NCBI RefSeq assembly: GCF_001279585.1
Contig: NZ_LGEC01000076.1
Coordinates: 21,261 to 85,260, forward strand
DNA from: Nocardiopsis sp. NRRL B-16309
Lineage (GTDB): Bacteria > Actinomycetota > Actinomycetes > Streptosporangiales > Streptosporangiaceae
DNA length: 64,000 nucleotides
Direction of reading: 5' to 3'
In this document: one piece after another, positions 8,585 through 16,626 of the stretch
Position numbering within the stretch: position 1 is the stretch's first letter
Layout of the letters: every line of letters begins with the position of its first letter
Made by a program: the position numbers and the translations under genes
Notes under the pieces: model-generated
The model's database searches: none
What the model was told of the DNA's origin: nothing
The model's input: the letters and a program-made list of their open reading frames with translations, nothing else

Positions 8585-9046
8585 ATGAAGTGTAACGCTC
8601 CGCCCGCCGATCTACCTCGGCGAATGTGCGGAACCCCCACCAAAAGCGGCCTGGTGCTCGGCTCCGACCTCCGGCAGGTAGGCGCCGCCCGCCGGTGGGC
8701 AGCCGGCGCCACCCGCAGCGTCCCGTCGCTGTCGCGTCCGGTCGCCCTGGTCACCTCCGAGCTGGTGACGAACGCGCTGGTTCACTCCGCGTCTGGGCTT
8801 CCTGGCGGCACCGTGCGTGTCGAGCTGGAGCACAAGCCGCTGCACCTGGTCCTGTCCGTCACCGACAACGGGCCCCGACCCGACCAGCCGCTCACCTTCC
8901 CGACGATTCCCCGCCTCGACCCCACCCGCCCCGGTGGCAACGGGCTCCGCTTGGTCGAGGACGCCGCCCTGTACTGGGAGTGGGACGGGTGCGCCGGAGG
9001 TCCCACCACGGTGTTGGCGTTCTTCGAGCGGGCGACACTCCTCTGA
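8585..9046 (+). CDS. anti-sigma-factor-type ATP-binding protein (HATPase_c_2)
   Basis: A 153-residue single-domain GHKL ATPase of the RsbW/SpoIIAB type common in streptomycetes. The N box is LVTSELVTNALVHS, the G1 region is VTDNGPRPD, and the G2 region is PGGNGLRLVEDAA. Such proteins bind or phosphorylate anti-sigma antagonists; no partner gene is adjacent. Start at 8585 with GAGGTGA eight bases upstream. A second protein of the type lies 0.8 kb away on the other strand. Confidence 0.8.
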   Translation: MKCNAPPADLPRRMCGTPTKSGLVLGSDLRQVGAARRWAAGATRSVPSLSRPVALVTSELVTNALVHSASGLPGGTVRVELEHKPLHLVLSVTDNGPRPDQPLTFPTIPRLDPTRPGGNGLRLVEDAALYWEWDGCAGGPTTVLAFFERATLL

Positions 9047-9268
9047 TCTGGTGCGGCGGGCACGCACCCTCCACCGTGCCCTGGGGGTTCGCCTGCCGCA
9101 CCTGCCCGGCCCGCCGCCTCACCGGCGGGGTCCGGGCCACCACACCACAACTCCCGGAGGGAGAGCGGGGGGCGGCCCCGCCCCGGAGAACGGCCCGGTG
9201 GGCCCGCGCACACCTGGGGCCGGGCGAACTCTCCCCGGCTCGGCCCCACCACGACCACGGAGGAACAC

Positions 9269-9754
9269 ATGGCCACCGCAACGGCGCGCACGATCCTGCG
9301 CATCATGAAGGCCGCAGAACAGATCGGACTGGACCCGGTCGCGGAAACCACCAGCGACGGGTCGCCGTGGGCGGTGGACCTGCGAGTCGTGGACGGGGAC
9401 ACGGTGGCCGCTGCGATCCGTGTGTACCCGTACCTGGACACGTGGCGGTACGAGGTCCCCGCACGGGTCGGCACCGCCCAGCGTCAAGGGCTGAGCAGCC
9501 GCCACCTGGTGTCTCTCCCCTACCGGATCAACCGCACGGCCCTGCGCCAACTCGACCACTACTTCGCGAGCGTCACCGACCTGCGGCCTTCGGCCCCGAA
9601 GCCGCCGCGTGTGCGCGAGGACGTGCTGCCGTGGATGCGGGTCGGCTACTGGGAGGAGCGGCTGGCCCGCCGACGTGAGGCTTCCGCGCACTTGGAGGGT
9701 ACGCAGGCCCCGGCTGTGCAGTTCGCGGCGACGCCGCGGCCGCGAACCGGTTGA
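9269..9754 (+). CDS. hypothetical protein
   Basis: A 161-residue soluble protein I do not recognise. It starts MATATARTILRIMKAAEQIG after a strong GGAGGAA site. There are no membrane helices, Cys pairs or nucleotide-binding motifs. The middle (DLRVVDGDTVAAAIRVYPYLDTW) has alternating hydrophobicity compatible with a beta sheet, and the C-terminus is Arg/Pro-rich. It lies 222 bases downstream of an anti-sigma-type ATPase gene on the same strand and is probably part of the same accessory cluster. Codon use looks normal for the genome, so it is likely a real gene. Confidence 0.6.
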   Translation: MATATARTILRIMKAAEQIGLDPVAETTSDGSPWAVDLRVVDGDTVAAAIRVYPYLDTWRYEVPARVGTAQRQGLSSRHLVSLPYRINRTALRQLDHYFASVTDLRPSAPKPPRVREDVLPWMRVGYWEERLARRREASAHLEGTQAPAVQFAATPRPRTG

Positions 9755-9822
9755 CTCCGGAGTACGGCGAGTAGGGCCCCGCGCGCCCGCCCCAGAACCG
9801 AAAAGGGCGGGCGCGCGGGCGT

Positions 9823-10320
9823 TCAGCGGGTGAAAACGTAGGAGCGCAGGTTCTTCGGGACCTGTCCGGGACCCAGGGCAAAGGTGGCCCAGACATGGGT
9901 GCCCAGATCGGCCCACGGGGCCAGGCGGAAGTGCCCCCAGGCGGTGGACAGGCTCTCGACCAGGAGCAGACCGCGCCGACACTCCGACCATTCCCACTCA
10001 TCCGGAGTGCGTTCGGTGGGGATACGGGGAATGCCGCCACGCCCCCCGCAGTCGCTCAGCGAAACGCGCAACGTGCGGTCGTCGGGCATGGACAGCGCGC
10101 GGATGACTTCACCGCCGTCCTGGCCTGAGTCGGTGTACTTGACGGCATTGGCCCACAGCTCGCTGGTGACGAGTTGGAGGGTGTCGACCAGGTCGGGGTC
10201 GAATCCGGCCAGGTCGGTGGCGAGGTCCGCGCGGACCTGGTGCAGGTTGGCGAGATCGCCAGGGTAGGAACGGTGTTCCCAGAAGACGGACGGGCGCGGT
10301 TCGGCGGTGAGTACGGTCAT
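9823..10320 (-). CDS. anti-sigma-factor-type ATP-binding protein
   Basis: A 165-residue GHKL ATPase-like protein with N box LVTSELWANAVKYTDSG and LSDCGGRGG as the Asp-containing G1 region; the glycine lid is degenerate (SECRRGLLLVESLS). It probably acts as a serine kinase or binding protein in partner switching. Its ATG overlaps the stop codon of the upstream gene by one base (TGATG), so the pair is translationally coupled. It diverges in sequence from the ATPase at 8585, so this is not a local duplication. Confidence 0.75.
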   Translation of the reverse strand: MTVLTAEPRPSVFWEHRSYPGDLANLHQVRADLATDLAGFDPDLVDTLQLVTSELWANAVKYTDSGQDGGEVIRALSMPDDRTLRVSLSDCGGRGGIPRIPTERTPDEWEWSECRRGLLLVESLSTAWGHFRLAPWADLGTHVWATFALGPGQVPKNLRSYVFTR

Positions 10321-10775
10321 CAGGCCGTCACCGCCAGGTCCCGCTGCCGGTCGACCGGGTGGCGGGTGGCACCACGGAGGTCGCCCAGATCGTCGGCGGG
10401 TACGCGGGGCGCTGGCGCGGGCGCCAGCAGGTCACCGGAGGGAACGCGGTTGGTCCAGCGATCCAGGCGGGCGAGCGCTTCGGCCTGCACGCGCGCTGTC
10501 TCGCGTTCGTCCTCGAAGGCCCGGTAGTAGCCGCGCACGAGGGCGACGTCTTCGGCGGGGAGGTCCTGGCGGGGCGGCGCCGGACGCGGGATCGGACGCG
10601 GTGCCACGGGGGCGCTGACCTGCGTGAACGCGGGGTCCGGAACGGGCGCGTATCGGCGGGCCCGGGTGGAACGGCGCCGACGCACGGCGGCGGAGTGGCG
10701 CCCGCGCGCGGGAGTGAACAGGGCCCGGAGGAGGGCGATGGCGTAGTTGAGAACGGCATGGCTACACTGACCCAT
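10320..10775 (-). CDS. hypothetical protein coupled to an anti-sigma-type ATPase
   Basis: A 151-residue protein beginning MGQCSHAVLNYAIALLRALF, with a basic Arg-rich stretch, a Pro-rich stretch (APVAPRPIPRPAPPRQ) and an acidic-helical end (DVALVRGYYRAFEDERETAR). I do not know a family. The start at 10775 has AAAGGA nine bases upstream. Its stop overlaps the start of the ATP-binding protein gene, which suggests both are made together and perhaps interact. The hydrophobic N-terminus might be an amphipathic or short membrane helix. Confidence 0.6.
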   Translation of the reverse strand: MGQCSHAVLNYAIALLRALFTPARGRHSAAVRRRRSTRARRYAPVPDPAFTQVSAPVAPRPIPRPAPPRQDLPAEDVALVRGYYRAFEDERETARVQAEALARLDRWTNRVPSGDLLAPAPAPRVPADDLGDLRGATRHPVDRQRDLAVTA

Positions 10776-11266
10776 GTCGGCAATCCTTTGGTTAAAGGGG
10801 AACGTTGCTGGCCACGGCCTCGGACGCAAGGAAGCGTCGCGGGGCCTCCGCTTGTTCGGTTGTGTATGCCAAAAAGATTAGGGCATGTTCAGGACAGAAG
10901 ACGACTCTACCGAGAGGTAATTTCCTTCTTTTTCGGGGAGCTGGTCTATTCGCAGTTCGGAGAGCGTTTCTTATTCGTCCGAATTTGGGCGGATTTGACT
11001 TCCGTTGTGGCCAGAGGGAATCAGACTCGGCACCACGTGGAATGACTCATCCAGAACGGACCCGGGGGTGGCCCCGGGTCCGGGCAGCGCGTCGACGCCG
11101 GTCGCGTGCGTCGACCGCTCGCGCACCGTGCGGAACGGTTCGACATGGCGCGGTCGTCCACCGGTTGGCCCGGCCGGATCACCATGCGGGCAAGGGGTTC
11201 GACCAGGAACGGGTCCACCGACCCGCACACCCTCGATGGTGTCGAGCAGGGTTGACGTGACCGTGG
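10776..11266. other. gene-free, AT-richer stretch
   Basis: A 491-base region upstream of the minus-strand pair at 9823-10775 and downstream of recQ. From about 10850 to 11030 it is clearly richer in A+T than its surroundings and holds no credible gene; promoters for the upstream-facing pair probably lie here. A perfect 11-bp stem with GTGG loop (11057-11082) is the best candidate for the recQ terminator, about 185 bases past its stop. Confidence 0.5.
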
Positions 11267-13390
11267 TCAGCCTCCGCTGGTGGCGAGGGTGAGCGGCAGC
11301 ACCTCCGGGGCGCCCGCTCTGCGCAGCAGGGCGGTGCCCACGGTGAGGCTCCACCCGGTGTCGGCGTAGTCGTCCACCAGCAGGACCGGTCCGGGCGTCC
11401 GGCCCTGGAGGTCGGCCAGGCGCTCCTTCAGCTCGTCGGTGATGGTCAGCGCGGAGTACACCTGTCCCAGGCGCATCGCGCTGTTGTGCCGCCGCGGTCC
11501 CGGCGGGACGCGGTAGTCCAGCGTGCCCACTGGCTCCAGGCGGCCGAGCTCGGACAGCCGGGCGGCCAGGTCCGTGATCAGCTTGGGCCGGGTCGTGGAC
11601 GGCATCGCCACCACGCCGACGGGCCTGCGCTCCCAGCCCCAGGTGGCCAGGACCCGCACCACGGCCTGGAGCATGCGCTCATCGACGGGTTCGTCCGGTG
11701 CGTCCTCGGCCAGGCGGCGGCGCAGCTCGTTGCCCCAGCCCACGTCGGTGAAGCGGGCCAGCGCGCGCCCCTCCGAGGCCCGCAGGTCCTCCTTGATCTT
11801 GCCGGAGAGCGGCACGTCCAGCGTGTCCATCCCGCTCGGCCACTGGCGCCGGGGCGTGATGGGAGTGCCGGGGCGGTCCAGGTGCGCGGCGGCGGCCTGG
11901 CGGTGGCCGGGGTCGACCTCGGTGGGCCAGAACTCCCCCGTGCACACGTCGCAGCGCCCGCAGGGCTCGGCCTGGGGATCGTCCAGCTGTCGGCGGAGGA
12001 ACTCCATCCGGCAGGTGTCGGTGGCGATGTAGTCGAGCATGGCGCGCTGTTCGCGCTCCCGGGCCTCGGCCACGGCCGCGTAGCGGTCGGCGTCGTAGGA
12101 CCACGGGCGCCCCGTGGACGTCCAGCCGCCGCGCACCCGCTGGACGGCGCCGTCCACGTCCAGCACCTTGAGCATCTGTTCCAGGCGGGTGCGGCGCAGG
12201 TCGACCCGGGTCTCCAGGGCGGCGGTGGACAGCGGGCCGCCCTCGGCGTCCAGCACCTCCAGCGTCTGCCGCACGGTCGCCTCCGGCGGGAACGAGAGTC
12301 CCGCGAAGTACGCCCAGATCTGGGTGTCCTCCCGCCCCGGCAGCAGGACCGCCTCGGCCCGGCTCACACCGCGGCCCGCGCGGCCCACCTGCTGGTAGTA
12401 GGAGATGGGCGACTGCGGCGCGCCCAGGTGGATGACGAAGCCGAGGTCGGGTTTGTCGAAGCCCATCCCGAGCGCGCTGGTGGCCACCAGGGCCTTGACC
12501 CGGTTGCCCAGCAGGGCGTCCTCGGCGTCGCGGCGTTCCTCCGGGTCGGTCTGCCCGGTGTAGGCGCGCACCTCCATGCCCTGTTCGGCGAGGAAGCGCG
12601 CGGTCTCCAGCGCGGCGCTGACGGTGAGGGTGTAGACGATGCCCGAGCCCTCGATGCGCGGCAGCTGCTCGGCCAGCCAGCTGAGCCGGGCGGTGGGGTC
12701 GGGCAGGTCCGCGACGGCCAGCCGCAGGCTCTCCCGTTCCAGCGGGCCGCGCAGGACCAGCGTCTCGCCGCCGCCGGACTGGAGCTGCTCGGCGACGTCG
12801 CGGGTGACGCGCTCGTTGGCGGTGGCGGTGGTGGCCAGGACCGGGATGCCGTCGGGCAGCTCGTGCAGGAGCGAGCGGATGCGCCGGTAGTCGGGCCGGA
12901 AGTCGTGCCCCCAGTCGGAGACGCAGTGCGCCTCGTCGATGACGACCAGGCCCGCTCCGGCGGCGAGCCTGGGCAGGACGCGGTCGCGGAACTCCGGGTT
13001 GTTGAGGCGTTCCGGGCTCACGAGGAGCACGTCCACCTGGCCGGCGGCCACGTCGGCGTAGGTGGCCTCCCAGGCGGTGGTGTTGGAGCTGTTGATGGTG
13101 CGCGCGTGGATGCCGGCGCGTTCGGCGGCGGCGATCTGGTTGCGCATCAGGGCCAGCAGCGGGGAGACGATGACCGTGGGCCCGGCGCCCTCGGCGCGGC
13201 GCAGCGCTGTGGCCACGAAGTAGACGGCGGACTTGCCCCAGCCGGTGCGCTGGACGACCAGGGCACGGCGGTGCTCGGCGACCAGCGCGTGGATGGCGGT
13301 CCACTGGTCGTCACGGAGCCGGGCGGAGTCCCCGGCCAGGGCACGCAGGTGGTGCTCGGCGCGTTCGCGCAGAGGCGGGATGGAGGCCAT
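11267..13390 (-). CDS. recQ: RecQ-family DNA helicase with C-terminal phosphoribosyltransferase-like domain
   Basis: A 707-residue protein. Superfamily 2 motifs are in order: motif I TGWGKSAVYF, DEAH box VVIDEAHCVSDWGHDF, motif III ATTATANERV, motif VI YQQVGRAGRG. The RecQ zinc site follows (CRMEFLRRQ and CGRCDVC). In place of an HRDC domain the C-terminus ends in a phosphoribosyltransferase-like segment (VLLVDDYADTGWSLT, about residues 669-683), an arrangement seen in actinobacterial RecQ proteins. It should unwind DNA 3' to 5' in repair; the role of the tail is unknown. ATG at 13390 begins the helicase homology. Confidence 0.85.
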   Translation of the reverse strand: MASIPPLRERAEHHLRALAGDSARLRDDQWTAIHALVAEHRRALVVQRTGWGKSAVYFVATALRRAEGAGPTVIVSPLLALMRNQIAAAERAGIHARTINSSNTTAWEATYADVAAGQVDVLLVSPERLNNPEFRDRVLPRLAAGAGLVVIDEAHCVSDWGHDFRPDYRRIRSLLHELPDGIPVLATTATANERVTRDVAEQLQSGGGETLVLRGPLERESLRLAVADLPDPTARLSWLAEQLPRIEGSGIVYTLTVSAALETARFLAEQGMEVRAYTGQTDPEERRDAEDALLGNRVKALVATSALGMGFDKPDLGFVIHLGAPQSPISYYQQVGRAGRGVSRAEAVLLPGREDTQIWAYFAGLSFPPEATVRQTLEVLDAEGGPLSTAALETRVDLRRTRLEQMLKVLDVDGAVQRVRGGWTSTGRPWSYDADRYAAVAEAREREQRAMLDYIATDTCRMEFLRRQLDDPQAEPCGRCDVCTGEFWPTEVDPGHRQAAAAHLDRPGTPITPRRQWPSGMDTLDVPLSGKIKEDLRASEGRALARFTDVGWGNELRRRLAEDAPDEPVDERMLQAVVRVLATWGWERRPVGVVAMPSTTRPKLITDLAARLSELGRLEPVGTLDYRVPPGPRRHNSAMRLGQVYSALTITDELKERLADLQGRTPGPVLLVDDYADTGWSLTVGTALLRRAGAPEVLPLTLATSGG

Positions 13391-13556
13391 GCCTCTCTTG
13401 GTATCAGAGCCGGGGGCGCCGCGGGCCGCCGTCCACAGGCCCGTTCGCGGAACCGGGTACCCAAAGTAACCGCGCAATGACAACAAGCCGGTAACGTGTC
13501 GTGCCCCCCGGATTGCGCCGCGATGTGAAATAGATAACACTCTTAACAGTGACCGG

Positions 13557-13578
13557 GGCTTGGGAGCGCTCCCAAGCC
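13557..13578 (+). promoter_or_regulatory. CebR-type operator upstream of the GH81 gene
   Basis: A perfect 22-bp palindrome whose centre is TGGGAGCGCTCCCA, the consensus of the LacI-family cellobiose-responsive repressor CebR in Streptomyces and related genera. It lies 42 bases upstream of the GH81 start codon, just after an AT-richer segment (AATAGATAACACTCTTAACA) that could hold the -10 element. Confidence 0.85.
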
Positions 13579-13620
13579 TCGGCGCGGCAACACACCGAAG
13601 CGCCTCCCACAAGGAGCAGC

Positions 13621-16455
13621 ATGTACGCCTCCCGTCCCCCCACAGCGCGCCCCACGGCGCGCGTCGGCCTCCTCGCGGCCGTGGCCGCGCTGGTCTGCGC
13701 CGCGGGCACCACGGCCCTGCCACCCTCCGCCGCCGCCGACGAGGTCCCCGTCGGCTCCGGCGGCTACACGCAGGGCCTGCCCGCGGGAGCACCGGGTGCC
13801 TCGGACCTCAACGGCAGTCCGGTCGCCCCCAAGGTCACCCCCGAGTTCGACGGCCCCGCGCCCACCAACGAGTGGTGGTCGTCGCTGATCTTCCAGCGCT
13901 ACCCGGACAACCCCTACGGCGAGAACCTGTTCGCCCATCCCCTCGCCTTCCACGCCCGTGCCGGCGGCCTGGAGGTCGGCTACACCGAGGACCACCGGAT
14001 CGTCGGCGACGGGCTCAAGTACGAGTACCCGGCCGTCGCCGACCTGACCATGGGCGTCCAGGGCCTGGACTCCCCCGACGCCCGCGTCGCCGGCAACGGC
14101 GACTGGACCGTCACGCCCAGCTGGGAGGGCGGCGGGCGCTCCCTGGACGTGACCATCGGCCAAGGCCTGCCCTTCGCCTACGCCGACACCGCGGGCGGCG
14201 ACGCCCAGGTCACCTTCTCCGGGTCCCCGGACGTCTGGCACGAGGACGGGTCCGTGGTCGGCGCCAGCGTGGACGGTCGCCACTACGCCCTCTTCGCGCC
14301 CTCCGACACCGCCTGGACCCGCTCGGGCGACACCTTCACCGCCGCGACCGGCGCCGACGGCTACTACTCCGTCGCGGTGCTGCCCTCGCGGTCCGACCTG
14401 GACACCTTCGCGCCCTACGCCTACTCCTTCGTCACCGACTCGCGTGTGGAGTACGACTACTCGGAGGCCGACGCCACCCTCACCAGCACCTACCGGCTGG
14501 AGACCGAGCCCCGCGAGGGCACCGAGGACGGCACGCTCACGGCCCTCTACCCCCACCAGTGGCACGCGGCCACCACACCGGTCACCGACCTGGCCTACGC
14601 CTCGCCGCGAGGCGAGATGCGTGTCGTGGAGGGCGCGTCCTTCACCACCGAGCTCACCACCCAGGGCGTCCTGCCCAGCCTGCCCACCGTGGACTCCGCC
14701 GACCACGACCGGATGCGCGCGCTCATCGACGCGGTCGTGGCCGAGGAGGAGCACTTCCCCTCCCCCGGCGACACCTACTGGGACGGCAAGGCCCTGGGCA
14801 GGCTGGCCCAGCTCGTGCCCATCGCCGACTCGATCGGCCACACCGAGGCGCGCGACGCACTCCTGGCCCTGGTCAAGGGTCGTCTGGAGGCCTGGCTGTC
14901 CCCCGGTGGGGACCGCGGCTTCCACTACGACGACCGGTGGGGCACCATGCTCGGCTACCCGGACTCCTTCGGTGCCGCGACCGAGCTCAACGACCACGAC
15001 TTCCACTACGGCTACTTCGTCTCCGCCGCGGCCGTCGTCGCCCGCTACGACAGCGGCTGGGCCGCCGAGGACGCCTGGGGCGGCATGGTCCGCCTGCTCA
15101 TCCGCGACGTCGCCGAGACCGCCCCCGACAGCGACATGTTCCCGCGGCTGCGCTCCTTCTCGCCCTACGCCGGACACGGCTGGGCCTCCGGGCACGCCGG
15201 GTTCGCCGCCGGGAACAACCAGGAGTCCTCCTCCGAGGGCATGCACTTCGCCGCCGCCACCGCGCTGTTCGGCTCGCTGACCGGCGACGAGGAGATCCGC
15301 GACCTGGGCGTGTACCTGCACACCACGCAGGCCTCGACGGTGTCGCGCTACTGGCAGAACCACGGCGGGGACGCCTTCCCCGACGACTACGCGCACGACA
15401 TCGCCGCCATGGTGTGGGGCGACGGCGCCGACTACCGGATCTGGTGGGACGGCGGTGACGAGGAGCACTACGGCATCAACTACCTGCCCATCACCGCCGG
15501 CTCGCTCTACCTCGGATACGACCCCGACCACGCGGGACGGCTGCACCAGTCGCTGGTGGACCGGCTCGGCCGCGAGCCCGAGATCTGGCGGGACGTGCAC
15601 TGGGCCCACCTGGCCCTGTCCGACGGCCCCCGGGCCCTGGAGCACTTCGAGCAGCAGTGGGCGGACTACGAGCCCGAGGCGGGCGAGTCCAAGCCGCACA
15701 CCTACCAGTGGGTGTCCACGCTCGCCGAGGTCGGCACCGTGGACGTCTCGGTGACCGCCGACACCGCGCACTACGCGGTCTTCGACAACGGCGGTGAGCG
15801 CACCCACACGGCGTTCAATCCCGGCGGAGAGCCGATCACCGTCACCTTCTCCGACGGCGTCGAACTGTCCGTCGAGCCCCGCTCCCTCGCCTCCACCACC
15901 GGTGAGGGCGGCGGAGGAGACCCCGACGACCCGGACGACCCCGGCGACCCGGACCCCGGTGACGGCAACGTGGGCGACGGCACCTTCCACCTCACCCCGA
16001 CCGGCCTCTCCGGCTCGCCGGACGCCTCGGCCCAGGACATCACCGTGGCCTCCGCCGGAGGCGCCAACCAGGACGGACAGCCCCCGCAGGAGCGCGTCGT
16101 CCTCACCGCCGACGGGCTGACCGGCTCGCACACGGGCGGCTCCACCGCCTTCTCCCTGCCCGTGGACTCCGGCACCGGCATCGGCAACGCGGTCCAGGCC
16201 CGGGTGTCCTACGACCTGGACGGCGACGGCACGGACGACCGCGTCGAGACCTACCGCTACTTCGCCACCAACGACCTGGACGGCTGGGAGGAGTACACGC
16301 ACGGCCAGGGCCTGGCGGGCGACGAGGGCTCCCTCGGCGACATGGACGGCGGGTCCGTCCGCGTCGAACTGTGGAGCGCCCTGGGCGACGAGCCCTCCGT
16401 GGTCAGGGCCGGGGCCGAGGGAGGCGCCACCCTCACGATCCCCTTCACCGACTGA
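13621..16455 (+). CDS. secreted GH81 endo-beta-1,3-glucanase with C-terminal accessory module
   Basis: A 944-residue exported protein. A signal peptide (hydrophobic core about 16-33, cleavage near residue 40 after SAAA) is followed by a GH81 catalytic domain that starts with the conserved APTNEWWSSLIFQRYPDN. The conserved NDHDFHYGYF (Asp458, Asp460) and the glutamate-containing NNQESSSEGMHFAAA (Glu535, Glu539) mark the active site. An Asp/Pro/Gly linker at about 762-784 leads to a final module of about 160 residues that may bind beta-glucan. It should cleave 1,3-beta-glucan of fungal walls or callose. Start by AAGGAGC; controlled by the operator just upstream. Confidence 0.9.
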   Translation: MYASRPPTARPTARVGLLAAVAALVCAAGTTALPPSAAADEVPVGSGGYTQGLPAGAPGASDLNGSPVAPKVTPEFDGPAPTNEWWSSLIFQRYPDNPYGENLFAHPLAFHARAGGLEVGYTEDHRIVGDGLKYEYPAVADLTMGVQGLDSPDARVAGNGDWTVTPSWEGGGRSLDVTIGQGLPFAYADTAGGDAQVTFSGSPDVWHEDGSVVGASVDGRHYALFAPSDTAWTRSGDTFTAATGADGYYSVAVLPSRSDLDTFAPYAYSFVTDSRVEYDYSEADATLTSTYRLETEPREGTEDGTLTALYPHQWHAATTPVTDLAYASPRGEMRVVEGASFTTELTTQGVLPSLPTVDSADHDRMRALIDAVVAEEEHFPSPGDTYWDGKALGRLAQLVPIADSIGHTEARDALLALVKGRLEAWLSPGGDRGFHYDDRWGTMLGYPDSFGAATELNDHDFHYGYFVSAAAVVARYDSGWAAEDAWGGMVRLLIRDVAETAPDSDMFPRLRSFSPYAGHGWASGHAGFAAGNNQESSSEGMHFAAATALFGSLTGDEEIRDLGVYLHTTQASTVSRYWQNHGGDAFPDDYAHDIAAMVWGDGADYRIWWDGGDEEHYGINYLPITAGSLYLGYDPDHAGRLHQSLVDRLGREPEIWRDVHWAHLALSDGPRALEHFEQQWADYEPEAGESKPHTYQWVSTLAEVGTVDVSVTADTAHYAVFDNGGERTHTAFNPGGEPITVTFSDGVELSVEPRSLASTTGEGGGGDPDDPDDPGDPDPGDGNVGDGTFHLTPTGLSGSPDASAQDITVASAGGANQDGQPPQERVVLTADGLTGSHTGGSTAFSLPVDSGTGIGNAVQARVSYDLDGDGTDDRVETYRYFATNDLDGWEEYTHGQGLAGDEGSLGDMDGGSVRVELWSALGDEPSVVRAGAEGGATLTIPFTD

Positions 16456-16500
16456 CGCCGGAACCGGGTCGCACCGGCCCGGACCCCGCGACGAAGGCGT

Positions 16501-16530
16501 GGCCCCCTCCCCTCTCCGGGGGCGGGGGCC
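16501..16530 (+). terminator. terminator hairpin after the GH81 gene
   Basis: A 12-bp GC stem with one mismatch (GGCCCCCTCCCC against GGGGCGGGGGCC), loop of six bases, 46 bases past the stop codon. Confidence 0.6.
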
Positions 16531-16626
16531 GCGCCCGCCCCGGCGGTCACGAATACGCCTCGACGCACGACTCACACGGCCCGGAACACGCGCCCCGGTA
16601 CGATTCAGTCCCTGGCACAGGCCACA

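Noticed and set aside
10971..11354. A small gene on the minus strand overlapping the recQ 3' end
   Set aside because: Low-complexity composition, overlap with recQ, no ribosome site or family match.
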